From DASWOJ01 sp964250755 (lineage in GTDB: Bacteria; Pseudomonadota; Alphaproteobacteria; Acetobacterales; Acetobacteraceae): a stretch of 64,000 bases of DNA. Positions 25,033 through 34,110 of the stretch are shown piece after piece. Within the stretch, counting starts at the first letter, position 1; every line of letters starts with the position of its first letter. The position numbers were made by a program, and so were the translations under genes. Under the pieces are notes generated by a model. It was not told where the DNA came from. It saw only the letters and a program-made list of their open reading frames with translations, and did not search any database. The stretch is from the NCBI GenBank assembly GCA_964250755.1, contig CAXUHB010000008.1, positions 62,001 through 126,000 on the forward strand. Reading direction: 5' to 3'.

Positions 25033-25440
25033 GTGACGCCCTATACCCACACCGTGCGCGTCTATTTTGAGGACACCGATGCCGGCGGCATCGTCTATCA
25101 CGCCCGCTACCTCGCCTTTGCCGAGCGCGCCCGGACCGAGGCACTGCGCCAGGCCGGGGTGCCCCACCAGGAACTCGTGAACGGCTACGGCCTGATCTTC
25201 GTGGTGCATCGCGTGGAAATGGACTATCTGCGGCCCGCCCGGCTTGACGACGAGTTGACGGTCGTGACGGGTCCGTGGGCGCTTGGGGCTGCGGCCGTAG
25301 AGGTCCGGCAGGTGTTCACGCGGGTTGCCGTGGGGGCGGACGAGAGGGTGGGGTCGCTGCTGGTCAAGCTGGCCTGCGTGCGCCGGGCCGATGGCCGCCC
25401 GGCCCGCATCCCGGACCGCTGGCGGGCTGCGTTGAGCTAG
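25033..25440 (+). CDS. ybgC: Tol-Pal-associated acyl-CoA thioesterase YbgC
   Basis: This 135-residue hot-dog-fold thioesterase has the catalytic Asp in FEDTDAGGIVYHARYLAFAE at about 14, then RARTEALRQAG. It starts with GTG at 25033, preceded by GGGAGAAG. It is the regular first gene of tol-pal operons and is thought to act on acyl-CoA or acyl-ACP at the inner membrane. tolQ starts within 20 nt. Confidence 0.93.
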   Translation: MTPYTHTVRVYFEDTDAGGIVYHARYLAFAERARTEALRQAGVPHQELVNGYGLIFVVHRVEMDYLRPARLDDELTVVTGPWALGAAAVEVRQVFTRVAVGADERVGSLLVKLACVRRADGRPARIPDRWRAALS

Positions 25441-25460
25441 GAGTGGGTCGTTTGGGCGGT

Positions 25461-26156
25461 GTGGATACGACGGTGGCAGGCGGCGACCTGTCCCTGATTG
25501 GCCTGTTCCTGCAGGCGGATCTGGTGGTGAAGACGGTGATGGTCCTGTTGCTGGCCGCCAGCGTTTGGGTCTGGGCCATCGTGTTCGAGAAGACGGCGAC
25601 GCTCCGCCGCGTGAACCGCGCCGCGACGGCCTTCGAGGACCGCTTCTGGTCCGGCGGCAGCTTGGACGAGCTGTATGAGGCAGAGGGCGCGCGCCCCACC
25701 CACCCCGTCGCCGCCGTGTTCGGCGCTGCGATGGGGGAATGGCGGCGCAGCAACCAGGTGGCCGGCGCGGACGTGAGCCGCGGCGGCGTCCGCGACCGCG
25801 TGGACCGCACCATCACCGTGACGGTGCAGCGGGAGATGGACCGGATGGAGCGCTGGATGGTGTTCCTCGCGTCCGTCGGCAGCACGGCGCCGTTCATCGG
25901 GCTGTTCGGCACGGTGTGGGGGATCATGCGGTCGTTCTCGGCCATCGCCACCAGCCGCAACACCAACCTGTCGGTGGTGGCGCCGGGCATCGCGGAGGCG
26001 TTGTTCGCCACCGCCATCGGCCTGGTTGCGGCCATCCCCGCCGTGCTGGCCTACAACAAGATCAGCACGGACCTGGCGCGCTTCGCGTCCCGCATGGAGG
26101 GGTTCGGCAGCGAGTTCGCCGGCATCCTGTCCCGGCAGTCCGAGGAGCGGGCGTAG
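25461..26156 (+). CDS. tolQ: Tol-Pal system protein TolQ
   Basis: This 231-residue inner-membrane proton-channel subunit is of the TolQ/ExbB/MotA type. Three membrane segments are clear: about 15-40 (TVMVLLLAASVWVWAIVF), about 135-160 (FLASVGSTAPFIGLFGTVWG) and about 172-195 (FATAIGLVAAIPAVLAYN). The start is taken as GTG at 25461 (MDTTVAGGDLSL); another GTG at 25443 would add 6 residues. It pairs with TolR to energise TolA during outer-membrane constriction. Confidence 0.94.
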   Translation: MDTTVAGGDLSLIGLFLQADLVVKTVMVLLLAASVWVWAIVFEKTATLRRVNRAATAFEDRFWSGGSLDELYEAEGARPTHPVAAVFGAAMGEWRRSNQVAGADVSRGGVRDRVDRTITVTVQREMDRMERWMVFLASVGSTAPFIGLFGTVWGIMRSFSAIATSRNTNLSVVAPGIAEALFATAIGLVAAIPAVLAYNKISTDLARFASRMEGFGSEFAGILSRQSEERA

Positions 26157-26159
26157 GCC

Positions 26160-26678
26160 ATGGCGGGCGGGGTCGGCAATTACGGGCGGGGCAAGGGGCG
26201 CTACCGGCCCCTGGCGGAGATTAACGTCACGCCCTTGGTGGATGTGATGCTGGTGCTGCTGATCGTGTTCATGGTGGCCGCGCCGCTCATGACCTCGGGC
26301 GTCAACGTGGACCTGCCCAAGGCCAGCGCCGCGCCGCTGACCCAGGACAGCGAACCCGTGACCGTATCCGTCAACGCCGAGGGCAAGGTGTTCCTGCAGG
26401 AGACGGAGGCGGCGCTGCCCGACTTGGTGGCCCGGCTGCAGGCGGCCAGCGACGGCAAGACTGACCGCCGCATCTACGTCCGCGGCGACAAAGGCATCAG
26501 CTACGGCCGCATCATGGAGGTGATGGCCACCATCACCCAGGGCGGCTTCACCAAAGTTGCGCTGCTGGCGGAGCAGACGGGCGGCCCTGCTGCTGCTCCT
26601 GCCGCACGCGGTGCCGGCACGCCGCCGGCCGCCGCCGCGGTCCCGCCAGGTGGCACCCGCCGGCAGGGGCGCGGCTAG
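26160..26678 (+). CDS. tolR: Tol-Pal system protein TolR
   Basis: This 172-residue inner-membrane protein has one N-terminal membrane helix, INVTPLVDVMLVLLIVFMVA, carrying the essential proton-relay Asp (VDVM). The periplasmic domain ends near 145 and is followed by an unusual Ala/Pro/Gly tail (about 145-172: GGPAAAPAARGAGTPPAAAA) not needed for the fold. It begins 3 nt after tolQ. Confidence 0.94.
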   Translation: MAGGVGNYGRGKGRYRPLAEINVTPLVDVMLVLLIVFMVAAPLMTSGVNVDLPKASAAPLTQDSEPVTVSVNAEGKVFLQETEAALPDLVARLQAASDGKTDRRIYVRGDKGISYGRIMEVMATITQGGFTKVALLAEQTGGPAAAPAARGAGTPPAAAAVPPGGTRRQGRG

Positions 26679-26713
26679 GCCCGCGTGCCCGCCGGGCCAG
26701 CCCTCATGACGGC

Positions 26714-27811
26714 ATGACCACCTTCGACCGGCCTATGGGGCGCAGCGGCGCCATCTCGTTTGGCCTCCATGCCGCGCTGCTGCTGGCGCTGCTGCTGGCG
26801 CTGCCGAAGCACATCCCGGAGATGGGGCAGGAGAACGGGATCGAAGTCGAGTTTGTGACCCCAGGCCCGGCGCAGCGCAGCACTGCCCCGGCACCCACAC
26901 CCTCACCGTCTCCCGCGCCAGCGGCCTCGCCGCAGCCGCCCGTCGAGCAGGCCGCGCCTGACCAGCCGAGACCAGAACCTCCATTGCCGTTGCCGCCGCC
27001 CCCGCCGCCGCTGCCGGCTGCGCCGACGCCTATTCCGCCAGCACCGGCCCTGCCGACACCTCCCCCGCCGGCGCCTGCTCCGCCCTTGCCTGCCCCACCC
27101 ATCCCAGTTCCGCCGCCGCCGGCGCCTGCGCCGCGGCCCCGCCCAGTTCCGCCTCCGCTTTTGCCTGTTGCGCCTGCACCGTCCCCGGTCCCTGCGCCTC
27201 AGCCGCGTCCGCTGCCGCCGGCCCCGCCTGCCCCGGCCCAGCCGCGGCCTGCACCTCAGCCGACTCCGCCTGCGCCGCAGCCGGCCCGCACCGCGCCGCC
27301 GCGCCCGCCGGCTCCGGTACCGAGCCAGGCGGCAAGCGCCGCAACCACCCAGCCCGCGCCGTCCCGCACCACCACCGCCGACAACAGCGCCATCAGCGAC
27401 GTGCTGAACCGGCTACGCTCGCAGCAGTCCCAAGCCGGCCAGCGCGACACCCGCCCCGCCCCCGCCCGCACCGGCGCACCCGGCGGCGGCAGCCCGTCGG
27501 GCGCGGAAAACGCGCAACTAAGCGCGGCGGCGCGGGGCGCCATCGGAGAGCGGCTGCGGGAGTGCTGGACCGGTGACCGGGCGGCGCTGGACTTCGACAA
27601 GCAGTCGGTCCAGCTGCGGGTCACGACGGACGCCGCGGGCGTGATACGTATTGCCGACTTGGCCGGCCCCGACGCATCCCGGACCGGGGTCGCCCGCGCC
27701 TTCGCCGAACGCGCCCGCCGGGCGGCCCTGGACCCGCAGTGCAGCCGGCTTCCGCTGCCGGGCAACATGCTGGGCCAGGTCCACACCTTCGACATCACGT
27801 TCCGGCCGTGA
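26714..27811 (+). CDS. tolA: TolA with a proline-rich central domain
   Basis: This 365-residue bridging protein of the Tol-Pal machine has an N-terminal membrane helix (about 14-32) holding the SxxxH motif (AISFGLHAALLL), which contacts TolQ-TolR. From about 55 to 215 it is almost entirely Pro and Ala (PPPPPPLP, PTPPPP, PAPAPRPRP), where E. coli TolA has a long Ala/Lys/Glu helix. The C-terminal domain III (about 260-365) has the usual pattern: RECW at about 285, VTTDAAGVIRIADL and the terminal VHTFDITFRP. A polyproline rod could span the periplasm. Translation of the proline runs should need EF-P, whose modifying enzyme EpmA is encoded in this window. Confidence 0.9.
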   Translation: MTTFDRPMGRSGAISFGLHAALLLALLLALPKHIPEMGQENGIEVEFVTPGPAQRSTAPAPTPSPSPAPAASPQPPVEQAAPDQPRPEPPLPLPPPPPPLPAAPTPIPPAPALPTPPPPAPAPPLPAPPIPVPPPPAPAPRPRPVPPPLLPVAPAPSPVPAPQPRPLPPAPPAPAQPRPAPQPTPPAPQPARTAPPRPPAPVPSQAASAATTQPAPSRTTTADNSAISDVLNRLRSQQSQAGQRDTRPAPARTGAPGGGSPSGAENAQLSAAARGAIGERLRECWTGDRAALDFDKQSVQLRVTTDAAGVIRIADLAGPDASRTGVARAFAERARRAALDPQCSRLPLPGNMLGQVHTFDITFRP

Positions 27812-27920
27812 ACAGCGAGCAGAGGCGCATCACGGCTGGCCGTAGCGGCTCAGGTCCGACCTGGCGCTTCCACAAATTCGCCATCACGCTCCGCCCACAT
27901 GGGCACCAAGGAGACCCGCC

Positions 27921-29270
27921 ATGACCAACACCACTCCGATGACTGCCGCCTTGCGCGCCCTGCTGGACCGCCGCGCCCTGCTTGCGGGCCTGGCCGTCTC
28001 CGCCCTGCCGCTGGCCGGCCGCGCCCAGGGCGTCGGCACCGGCAACCAGCAGCCGGAGATCACGGTGGACCGCGCCCGCACCGCGCCCATCCCCATCGCC
28101 ATCCCCAACTTTCCCGGAAGCCAGCTTGGCACCGACATGGTTGGCGTCATCACCCGCAACCTGGAGCGGTCCGGCCTGTTCCGCCCCGTGGCTGGCAGCG
28201 GCGACACCGGCGACACCCCCAACTTCCAAGCCTGGAAGGCTGCCGGCGCGCAGGCGCTGGTGACGGGCAAGGTGGAGGGCGGCGGCAACGCCGTGCGGGT
28301 CGAATTCCGGCTGTGGGACGTGCTGCCCGGCCAGCAGATCCAGGGCACCGCCTACACCACCACCAGCACCAACTGGCGCCGCATCGCCCACATCATCAGC
28401 GACGTGATCTATGAGCGGTTGCTGGGCGAGAAGGGCTACTTCGACACACGCATCGTCTATATCGCCGGCACCGGCCCGCGCGACCGCCGGGTCAAGCGCC
28501 TGGCGGTCATGGACCAGGACAGCGCCAACAACCGTTTCCTGACCGACGGCGCCTGGCTGGCGCTGACGCCGCGCTTCCATCCGACGCGCGACCAGGTGGT
28601 TTACATGTCGTACCAGAATAACCGCCCGCGGGTTTACACCCTTGAGCTTGGCAGCGGGGCGCAGCGGCTGCTGGGCGAGTATGACGGCATGACCTTCGCG
28701 CCGCGCTACGCGCCGGATGGCAACCAGATCGTGATGTCGGTGACGCGCGGCGCCGGGTCGGACATCGTGACAGCAGGGGCGGGCGGCGGGCGGGGGCGGC
28801 AGCTCACCAACAGCGGCGCGATTGACACCAGCCCGTGCTTCAGCCCGGACGGGTCGCAGATCGTGTTCAACTCGGACCGCGGCGGCGACCAGCAGCTATA
28901 CGTCATGGACAGCGGCGGCGGCGGGGTGCGGCGCATCAGCTTCGGCCGTGGGCGCTACGCCACGCCCGTGTGGTCCCCGCGCGGGGACCTGATCGCCTTC
29001 ACGCGGCTGAACGGCGGCACCTTCGGCATTGGCGTCATGCGCCCGGACGGGTCGGGCGAGCGCATCCTGTCCGAGAGCTTCTCGGTCGAAGGGCCGACGT
29101 TTGCGCCGAACGGGCGCGTGCTGATGTTCTACCGCAGCAGCGCCGCGGGGGCAGGGGGGGCCGGCTACTCGTCCCGCCTGGTGTCCATAGACATCACGGG
29201 GTTCAACGAGCGTCCGGTGCCGACCAGCACCGATGCGTCCGACCCGGCGTGGTCGCCGCTGCTCGCATGA
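27921..29270 (+). CDS. tolB: Tol-Pal system beta-propeller TolB
   Basis: This 449-residue periplasmic protein begins with a signal sequence with twin Arg (DRRALLAGLAVSALPLAGRA) that looks Tat-like. The N-terminal alpha/beta domain (about 45-190) is followed by a six-bladed propeller: repeated FxPDGxxIVxxSxxxGxxDI-like blocks such as FAPRYAPDGNQIVMSVTRG and CFSPDGSQIVFNSDRGGDQQ. AAGGAGACCCGCC just before the ATG is a strong ribosome binding site. It binds Pal and TolA. Confidence 0.95.
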   Translation: MTNTTPMTAALRALLDRRALLAGLAVSALPLAGRAQGVGTGNQQPEITVDRARTAPIPIAIPNFPGSQLGTDMVGVITRNLERSGLFRPVAGSGDTGDTPNFQAWKAAGAQALVTGKVEGGGNAVRVEFRLWDVLPGQQIQGTAYTTTSTNWRRIAHIISDVIYERLLGEKGYFDTRIVYIAGTGPRDRRVKRLAVMDQDSANNRFLTDGAWLALTPRFHPTRDQVVYMSYQNNRPRVYTLELGSGAQRLLGEYDGMTFAPRYAPDGNQIVMSVTRGAGSDIVTAGAGGGRGRQLTNSGAIDTSPCFSPDGSQIVFNSDRGGDQQLYVMDSGGGGVRRISFGRGRYATPVWSPRGDLIAFTRLNGGTFGIGVMRPDGSGERILSESFSVEGPTFAPNGRVLMFYRSSAAGAGGAGYSSRLVSIDITGFNERPVPTSTDASDPAWSPLLA

Positions 29271-29379
29271 CGCGGCTGCGCGGCCCGCTTGACCATGACG
29301 ACCGCCGGGCCTATCGGCCCGGTTTGACGCCGAACCTGGCGACCCCTGCACGGGCGCCGCAACAGGGATGCCCTGCCCC

Positions 29380-29874
29380 ATGAACCTCAAGATCGCCGCC
29401 GCCCTGGCCGCACTGGCGTTGCCCGCCCTGCTGGGCGCTTGCGCCGACAAGACCGCTGACGCCTCCAACGCCGCCGGGTCGGGCGCGGGCGCCGGCCTGA
29501 GCAGCAACGGCGCCGTGCCTGGCAGCCAGGAGGACCTGGCGAACAATGTCGGCGACAAGGTGTTTTTCGCCCTGGATAGCTCGACCCTGAGCAGCGACGC
29601 GCAGGCGACGCTGGACAGGCAGGCAGCGTGGCTGTCGCGGTATCCGCAGGTGGCGGTGCAGATGGGCGGCAACTGCGACGAGCGCGGGACGACGGAGTAC
29701 AACCTGGCGCTGGGCCAACGCCGTGCCAACGCTGCGCGGGACTACCTGGTCGCGCGCGGCGTGTCGTCGGCGCGGGTCAGCGCGATCAGCTACGGCAAGG
29801 AACGCCCGGTCGCGACCGGGTCGGACGAGCAGGCGTGGGCGCAAAACCGCAACGCCACGACCTCGGTCCGCTAG
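29380..29874 (+). CDS. pal: Peptidoglycan-associated lipoprotein Pal
   Basis: This 164-residue outer-membrane lipoprotein has the signal peptide and lipobox ALLGAC and the Gly/Ser-rich linker. The OmpA-like peptidoglycan-binding domain follows: DKVFFALDSSTLSSDAQATL, then GGNCDERGTTEYNLALGQRR, ANAARDYL, and SYGKERPVATG. The residue before DERGT is Cys where most Pal proteins have Ala, His or Thr. The ATG at 29380 is preferred to 29368 because the AGGGA site sits at a better distance. It is followed by cpoB after 7 nt. Confidence 0.94.
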   Translation: MNLKIAAALAALALPALLGACADKTADASNAAGSGAGAGLSSNGAVPGSQEDLANNVGDKVFFALDSSTLSSDAQATLDRQAAWLSRYPQVAVQMGGNCDERGTTEYNLALGQRRANAARDYLVARGVSSARVSAISYGKERPVATGSDEQAWAQNRNATTSVR

Positions 29875-29881
29875 GCCTGCC

Positions 29882-30781
29882 ATGCGCCACGCCGGCCTGC
29901 TGACGGCCTTACCGATCATGGCTGCCGTCCTGGCTGCGGCTGGGCCGGCCGCGGCGCAGATGGACAGCCGCGAGGGCATCGTGCTGCAGAACCAAATCCT
30001 GGAGCTGCGGCGCGACCTGCAGCAGCTGCAAGGTGGGCGCGGCGGCCTGCCCCCGCCGTCGCCGCGCGAGGGATACCGTGGCGATGGCTACCGCGGCGGC
30101 GGCAGCGAGCTGGCGCCGCAGCTGTTGGACCGGGTGCAGACGATGGAGGAGGAGGTTCGCCGCATCCGCGGCCAGTTGGACGAGCAGGCGAACGCCATGC
30201 GCCGCCAGAACGAGGACCTGTCCAAGCAGATCGCCGACCTGAACTTCCGCTTGCAGAACGCCTCGGCCCGGGGCACCCCGCCGCCCGTGCGCGATCCTGC
30301 GCCACCGCCCCGCGACCCGGCGCCGCCACCCGCGTCCGGGCTGCGCGATCCCCGGCAAGGGCCGCCCCCCGACGCGCCGGCCACGCCGGGCCGCCGTCCG
30401 CCCGAGCTGGCGATGCAGGAGGGCAACGCCGCCCTGGCCCGCCGCGACTACCCGGCGGCGGAGGCCGCGGCGCGGGAGGTGCTGGGCAGCAACCGCGCCG
30501 GGCCGCGCGCCGGCGACGCGCAGTTTCTGCTGGCGCAGGCGCTGGCGGGCAAGCGGGACTATCAAGCGGCAGCGGTCGCGTATGATGACGCATACAACCG
30601 CTCCCGCACGGGATCCCGCGCGCCTGACGCGCTGGTCGGGCTTGCGGCGTCGCTGACCGGCTTGGGCGAACGGCAGGCCGCTTGCGCGACGCTGGACAAG
30701 CTGCGGGCGGAGTTCCCGTCGCCGCGCGGCGACATACGTGACGCCGCGGCCACTGTGCGGACCCGCGCCGGCTGCCGCTGA
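29882..30781 (+). CDS. cpoB: Cell division coordinator CpoB (YbgF)
   Basis: This 299-residue periplasmic protein has a signal peptide (cleavage near AAAQMDS), an N-terminal coiled coil (about 35-125: ILELRRDLQQLQ, VQTMEEEVRRIRGQLDEQ), a Pro-rich linker and a C-terminal TPR domain (about 175-295) starting MQEGNAALARRDYPAAEAAA. It is the standard last gene of the tol-pal operon, linking peptidoglycan synthesis to Tol-driven constriction. Confidence 0.92.
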   Translation: MRHAGLLTALPIMAAVLAAAGPAAAQMDSREGIVLQNQILELRRDLQQLQGGRGGLPPPSPREGYRGDGYRGGGSELAPQLLDRVQTMEEEVRRIRGQLDEQANAMRRQNEDLSKQIADLNFRLQNASARGTPPPVRDPAPPPRDPAPPPASGLRDPRQGPPPDAPATPGRRPPELAMQEGNAALARRDYPAAEAAAREVLGSNRAGPRAGDAQFLLAQALAGKRDYQAAAVAYDDAYNRSRTGSRAPDALVGLAASLTGLGERQAACATLDKLRAEFPSPRGDIRDAAATVRTRAGCR

Positions 30782-30825
30782 CCCCCGTCGCGGCTCCTGT
30801 CACGTCAGCGGAGTTCGCCGGGCTG

Positions 30826-32028
30826 ATGGCGCCGCTGGGGCCATTCGCCGGGGACCGCCGGATTGCAGCCGCCGTGTCCGGCGGCGCGGACAGCATGGCG
30901 CTTGCGTTGCTGCTGCGGGAATGGGGGCGACCCACCGCGCTGGTTGTGGATCACGGGTTGCGGGCGGAGGCGGCGGGGGAGGCCGAACTGACGCTGCGCC
31001 GGCTCGACGCGCTGAGGATCCCCGCCCGACTGCTGCGCGCCAGCCTGCGGCACGGCCCAGGACTGGCGGAGCGCGCCCGCGCCGAACGCTACCGGCTGCT
31101 GGACGAGGCTTGCCGCGCGCTGGGCCTGGCCGACCTCGCTTTAGGACATCACCAGCGCGACCAGGCGGAGACGCTGCTGCTGCGGCAAGCTGGTGGAAGC
31201 GGGCCGGCGGGCCTGTCCGGCATGGCCGGCGCCGCCCATACAGACGCGGTGCGCCGGCTGCGCCCGCTGCTTCGGGTGGACCCAGGCCGGCTGCGGGCGA
31301 CCCTGAACGTCGCCGCGGTTGAATGGGTAGAAGACCCCAGCAACCGCGACCCGGCGACGCCGCGCGCCCGGCTTCGGGCGCAGCCCGCGGTGGATGGACG
31401 GGACGCGGCAACGCTGGGGGCGCTTGCTGCACGTTATGGGGTGATGCGGGCCGCGGGCGAGCGCGACGTGGCGGCGGAGCTTGCTGCCGAGGTGGATGTC
31501 CGCCCGGACGGAACCGCGCACATGCGCCGTGCCGTTCGCCCTGCCACGCTGTCCCACCTCGTTTGGTCTCTGTCCGGCGCCGCTCACCCGCCTGCCCCTG
31601 CGGCGGTCGCCCGGTTGGCAGATGCCATGCGGTCCTGTTTCGGCAGCTCGGCGACGCTGCATGGCGTGCGGCTGTTGCCTGCGGGATCGGGCAGGGGATG
31701 GCTGCTGGGGCGGGAAGCTGCGGCTATGGCCGAGCCTGTGCCTGTTGCACAGCGTTGGGACGGGCGGTTTCAAGCCGCTGCTACGGCGTGCGGGTCCAAA
31801 CCGGCGGACGGGACTACACTGGGCGCGCTGGGCGACGACGCCGCGCGGTTGCGGCGCTGGTCCATGCTGCCGGCGGCGCTGCTTCGGACCTTGCCAACGC
31901 TGCGCAGGGATGGTGCTATCGTTGCCGTGCCGCACTTGCTCTACCCGGACGCCGCGGCCTGCCGCGCCGCGCCGGTCCTGTTCTGCCCCGGACGTCCAGC
32001 CGGGCCTGCTGCTTTTGCGGCAAGCTAG
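30826..32028 (+). CDS. tilS: tRNA(Ile)-lysidine synthetase
   Basis: This 400-residue PP-loop ATPase converts C34 of tRNA-Ile(CAU) to lysidine. The PP-loop is AAAVSGGADSMALALLL at about 15-30, and later TilS signatures are VVDHGLRAEAAGE, ALGHHQRDQAETLLLR and the DPSNRD block near 170. The start ATG at 30826 leaves a short N-terminus; no better start is seen upstream. It stands between cpoB and ftsH, as in many proteobacteria (tilS-ftsH). The C-terminal half is divergent and Ala-rich. Confidence 0.93.
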   Translation: MAPLGPFAGDRRIAAAVSGGADSMALALLLREWGRPTALVVDHGLRAEAAGEAELTLRRLDALRIPARLLRASLRHGPGLAERARAERYRLLDEACRALGLADLALGHHQRDQAETLLLRQAGGSGPAGLSGMAGAAHTDAVRRLRPLLRVDPGRLRATLNVAAVEWVEDPSNRDPATPRARLRAQPAVDGRDAATLGALAARYGVMRAAGERDVAAELAAEVDVRPDGTAHMRRAVRPATLSHLVWSLSGAAHPPAPAAVARLADAMRSCFGSSATLHGVRLLPAGSGRGWLLGREAAAMAEPVPVAQRWDGRFQAAATACGSKPADGTTLGALGDDAARLRRWSMLPAALLRTLPTLRRDGAIVAVPHLLYPDAAACRAAPVLFCPGRPAGPAAFAAS

Positions 32029-32176
32029 GCCGCGCGGGGATGCGGACCGGGCAGGGGCACACTATCTGCAACTCCACGCTGTGGCGCCGGCCCGTGTTGG
32101 GTCCGGAGGGGATGGCCGGGTCCGATCCATTGCTGCGCCCAGGACCCGGGAATGACGATGGGATCGCCAGGATCAC

Positions 32177-34102
32177 ATGATGAGCAATTTCGGCCGCAAC
32201 CTCGCGCTTTGGGTCATCATAGCCCTTCTGCTCGTGGCACTGTTCAATTTTTTCCAGCCCAATGCGGCGCAGCGCGCGGACAACCGCGTCGCTTACTCGG
32301 ACTTCATCACCGCCGTGCAGGGCGGGCAGGTGCGCGACGTGGTGATCCAGGGCCGCACCGTGTCCGGCACGCGGGCCGACGGCACGACCTTCCAGACGTA
32401 CACGCCTGAGGACCCGTCCCTGGTCAGCCGCCTGACCGACAAGGGGGTGCGGGTACAGGCCAAGCAGGAGGAGAGCGACAACCAGTTGCTCCACATCCTG
32501 TTGAGCTGGTTCCCCATGCTGCTGCTGATCGGCGTCTGGGTGTTCTTCATGCGCCAGATGCAGTCGGGCGGCGGACGTGCCATGGGCTTCGGCAAGTCCC
32601 GCGCCCGGATGCTGACGGAGAAGCAGGGCCGCGTCACGTTTGAGGACGTGGCCGGCATTGACGAGGCCAAGGGTGAGTTGCAGGAGATCGTCGAGTTCCT
32701 GAAAGACCCGCAGAAGTTCCAGCGCCTGGGCGGCAAGATACCCAAGGGCGTGCTGCTGGTCGGCCCCCCGGGCACCGGCAAGACCTTGCTGGCCCGCGCC
32801 ATCGCTGGCGAGGCGAACGTGCCGTTCTTCACGATCTCCGGCTCGGACTTCGTCGAGATGTTCGTGGGCGTCGGCGCAAGCCGCGTGCGCGACATGTTCG
32901 AGCAAGGCAAGAAGAATGCTCCCTGCATCATCTTCATTGACGAGATTGACGCCGTGGGCCGGCATCGCGGCGCGGGCTTGGGCGGCGGCAACGACGAGCG
33001 CGAGCAGACGCTGAATCAGATGCTCGTGGAGATGGACGGCTTCGAGGCGAACGAGGGCGTCATCCTGATCGCCGCCACCAACCGTCCGGACGTGCTGGAC
33101 CCGGCGCTGCTGCGTCCCGGCCGGTTCGATCGGCAGGTCACTGTGCCCAACCCCGACGTGAACGGGCGGGAGAAGATACTGCGCGTCCACATGCGGAAGG
33201 TGCCGCTGGCCAGCGACGTGGACCCGAAGGTGATCGCCCGCGGCACGCCCGGCTTCTCCGGCGCGGACCTGGCCAACCTCATCAACGAGGCCGCGCTTGT
33301 GGCCGCGCGCATGGGCAAGCGGGTTGTGGCAATGGCGGAGTTCGAATTTGCCAAGGACAAGGTCATGATGGGGGCCGAGCGCCGGTCGCTGGTCATGTCC
33401 GAGGACGAGAAGCGCAACACCGCCTACCATGAGGCCGGCCACGCCATCTGCTCGATCAACGACCCCGGCTGCGACCCAATCCACAAGGCGACGATCATCC
33501 CCCGCGGACGTGCGCTGGGCATGGTCATGAGCCTGCCGGAAGGCGATCGCCTGAGCGAGAGCAAGGCGCGGCTGCTGGCGCGGCTGCGCATGGCGATGGG
33601 CGGCCGGGCTGCCGAGGAGCTGATCTTCGGTGCCGACCAGGTGAGCAACGGCGCGTCCGGCGACATCAAGCAGGCGACCCGCATCGCCCGCGTGATGGTG
33701 ACGGAGTGGGGCATGAGCGACAAGCTCGGCATGATCGCCTATGGCGACAACAGCCAGGAGGTGTTCCTCGGGCACTCCGTGACGCAGAACAAGAACGTGT
33801 CCGAGGTGACGGCGCAGGACATTGATGCCGAAATCAAGCGCATCATTGACACGGCTTACACGGGTGCCAAGACGCTCCTGACGGAGCACCTGGAAGACCT
33901 GCACCGGTTGGCACGCGGCCTGCTGGAGTATGAGACGCTGTCCGGCGATGAGATCAGGGCGGTGATACGGGGCGAACCCATCATCAAGACCGTGGTGGAC
34001 GAGCCTGCACCCGAGACGCGCCGGGCATCGGTCCCGACTTCCGGGCGTCCGCTGGCGCCGCCGCCCACGGGCGGGCTTGGGCCGCAGCCGCAGCCGGGCT
34101 AA
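32177..34102 (+). CDS. ftsH: ATP-dependent zinc metalloprotease FtsH
   Basis: This 641-residue inner-membrane protease degrades misfolded membrane proteins and regulators such as RpoH, which is encoded about 9 kb downstream. Two membrane helices (about 8-25 and 102-122) flank the periplasmic domain. The AAA module has Walker A LVGPPGTGKTLLARA, Walker B IIFIDEIDAVGRHRG and the SRH block ATNRPDVLDPALLRPGRFDR. The zinc site is HEAGHA at about 415. The C-terminal tail (about 610-641) is Pro-rich. A second ATG directly after the first is equally likely. Confidence 0.97.
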   Translation: MMSNFGRNLALWVIIALLLVALFNFFQPNAAQRADNRVAYSDFITAVQGGQVRDVVIQGRTVSGTRADGTTFQTYTPEDPSLVSRLTDKGVRVQAKQEESDNQLLHILLSWFPMLLLIGVWVFFMRQMQSGGGRAMGFGKSRARMLTEKQGRVTFEDVAGIDEAKGELQEIVEFLKDPQKFQRLGGKIPKGVLLVGPPGTGKTLLARAIAGEANVPFFTISGSDFVEMFVGVGASRVRDMFEQGKKNAPCIIFIDEIDAVGRHRGAGLGGGNDEREQTLNQMLVEMDGFEANEGVILIAATNRPDVLDPALLRPGRFDRQVTVPNPDVNGREKILRVHMRKVPLASDVDPKVIARGTPGFSGADLANLINEAALVAARMGKRVVAMAEFEFAKDKVMMGAERRSLVMSEDEKRNTAYHEAGHAICSINDPGCDPIHKATIIPRGRALGMVMSLPEGDRLSESKARLLARLRMAMGGRAAEELIFGADQVSNGASGDIKQATRIARVMVTEWGMSDKLGMIAYGDNSQEVFLGHSVTQNKNVSEVTAQDIDAEIKRIIDTAYTGAKTLLTEHLEDLHRLARGLLEYETLSGDEIRAVIRGEPIIKTVVDEPAPETRRASVPTSGRPLAPPPTGGLGPQPQPG

Positions 34103-34110
34103 CTGGCTTG

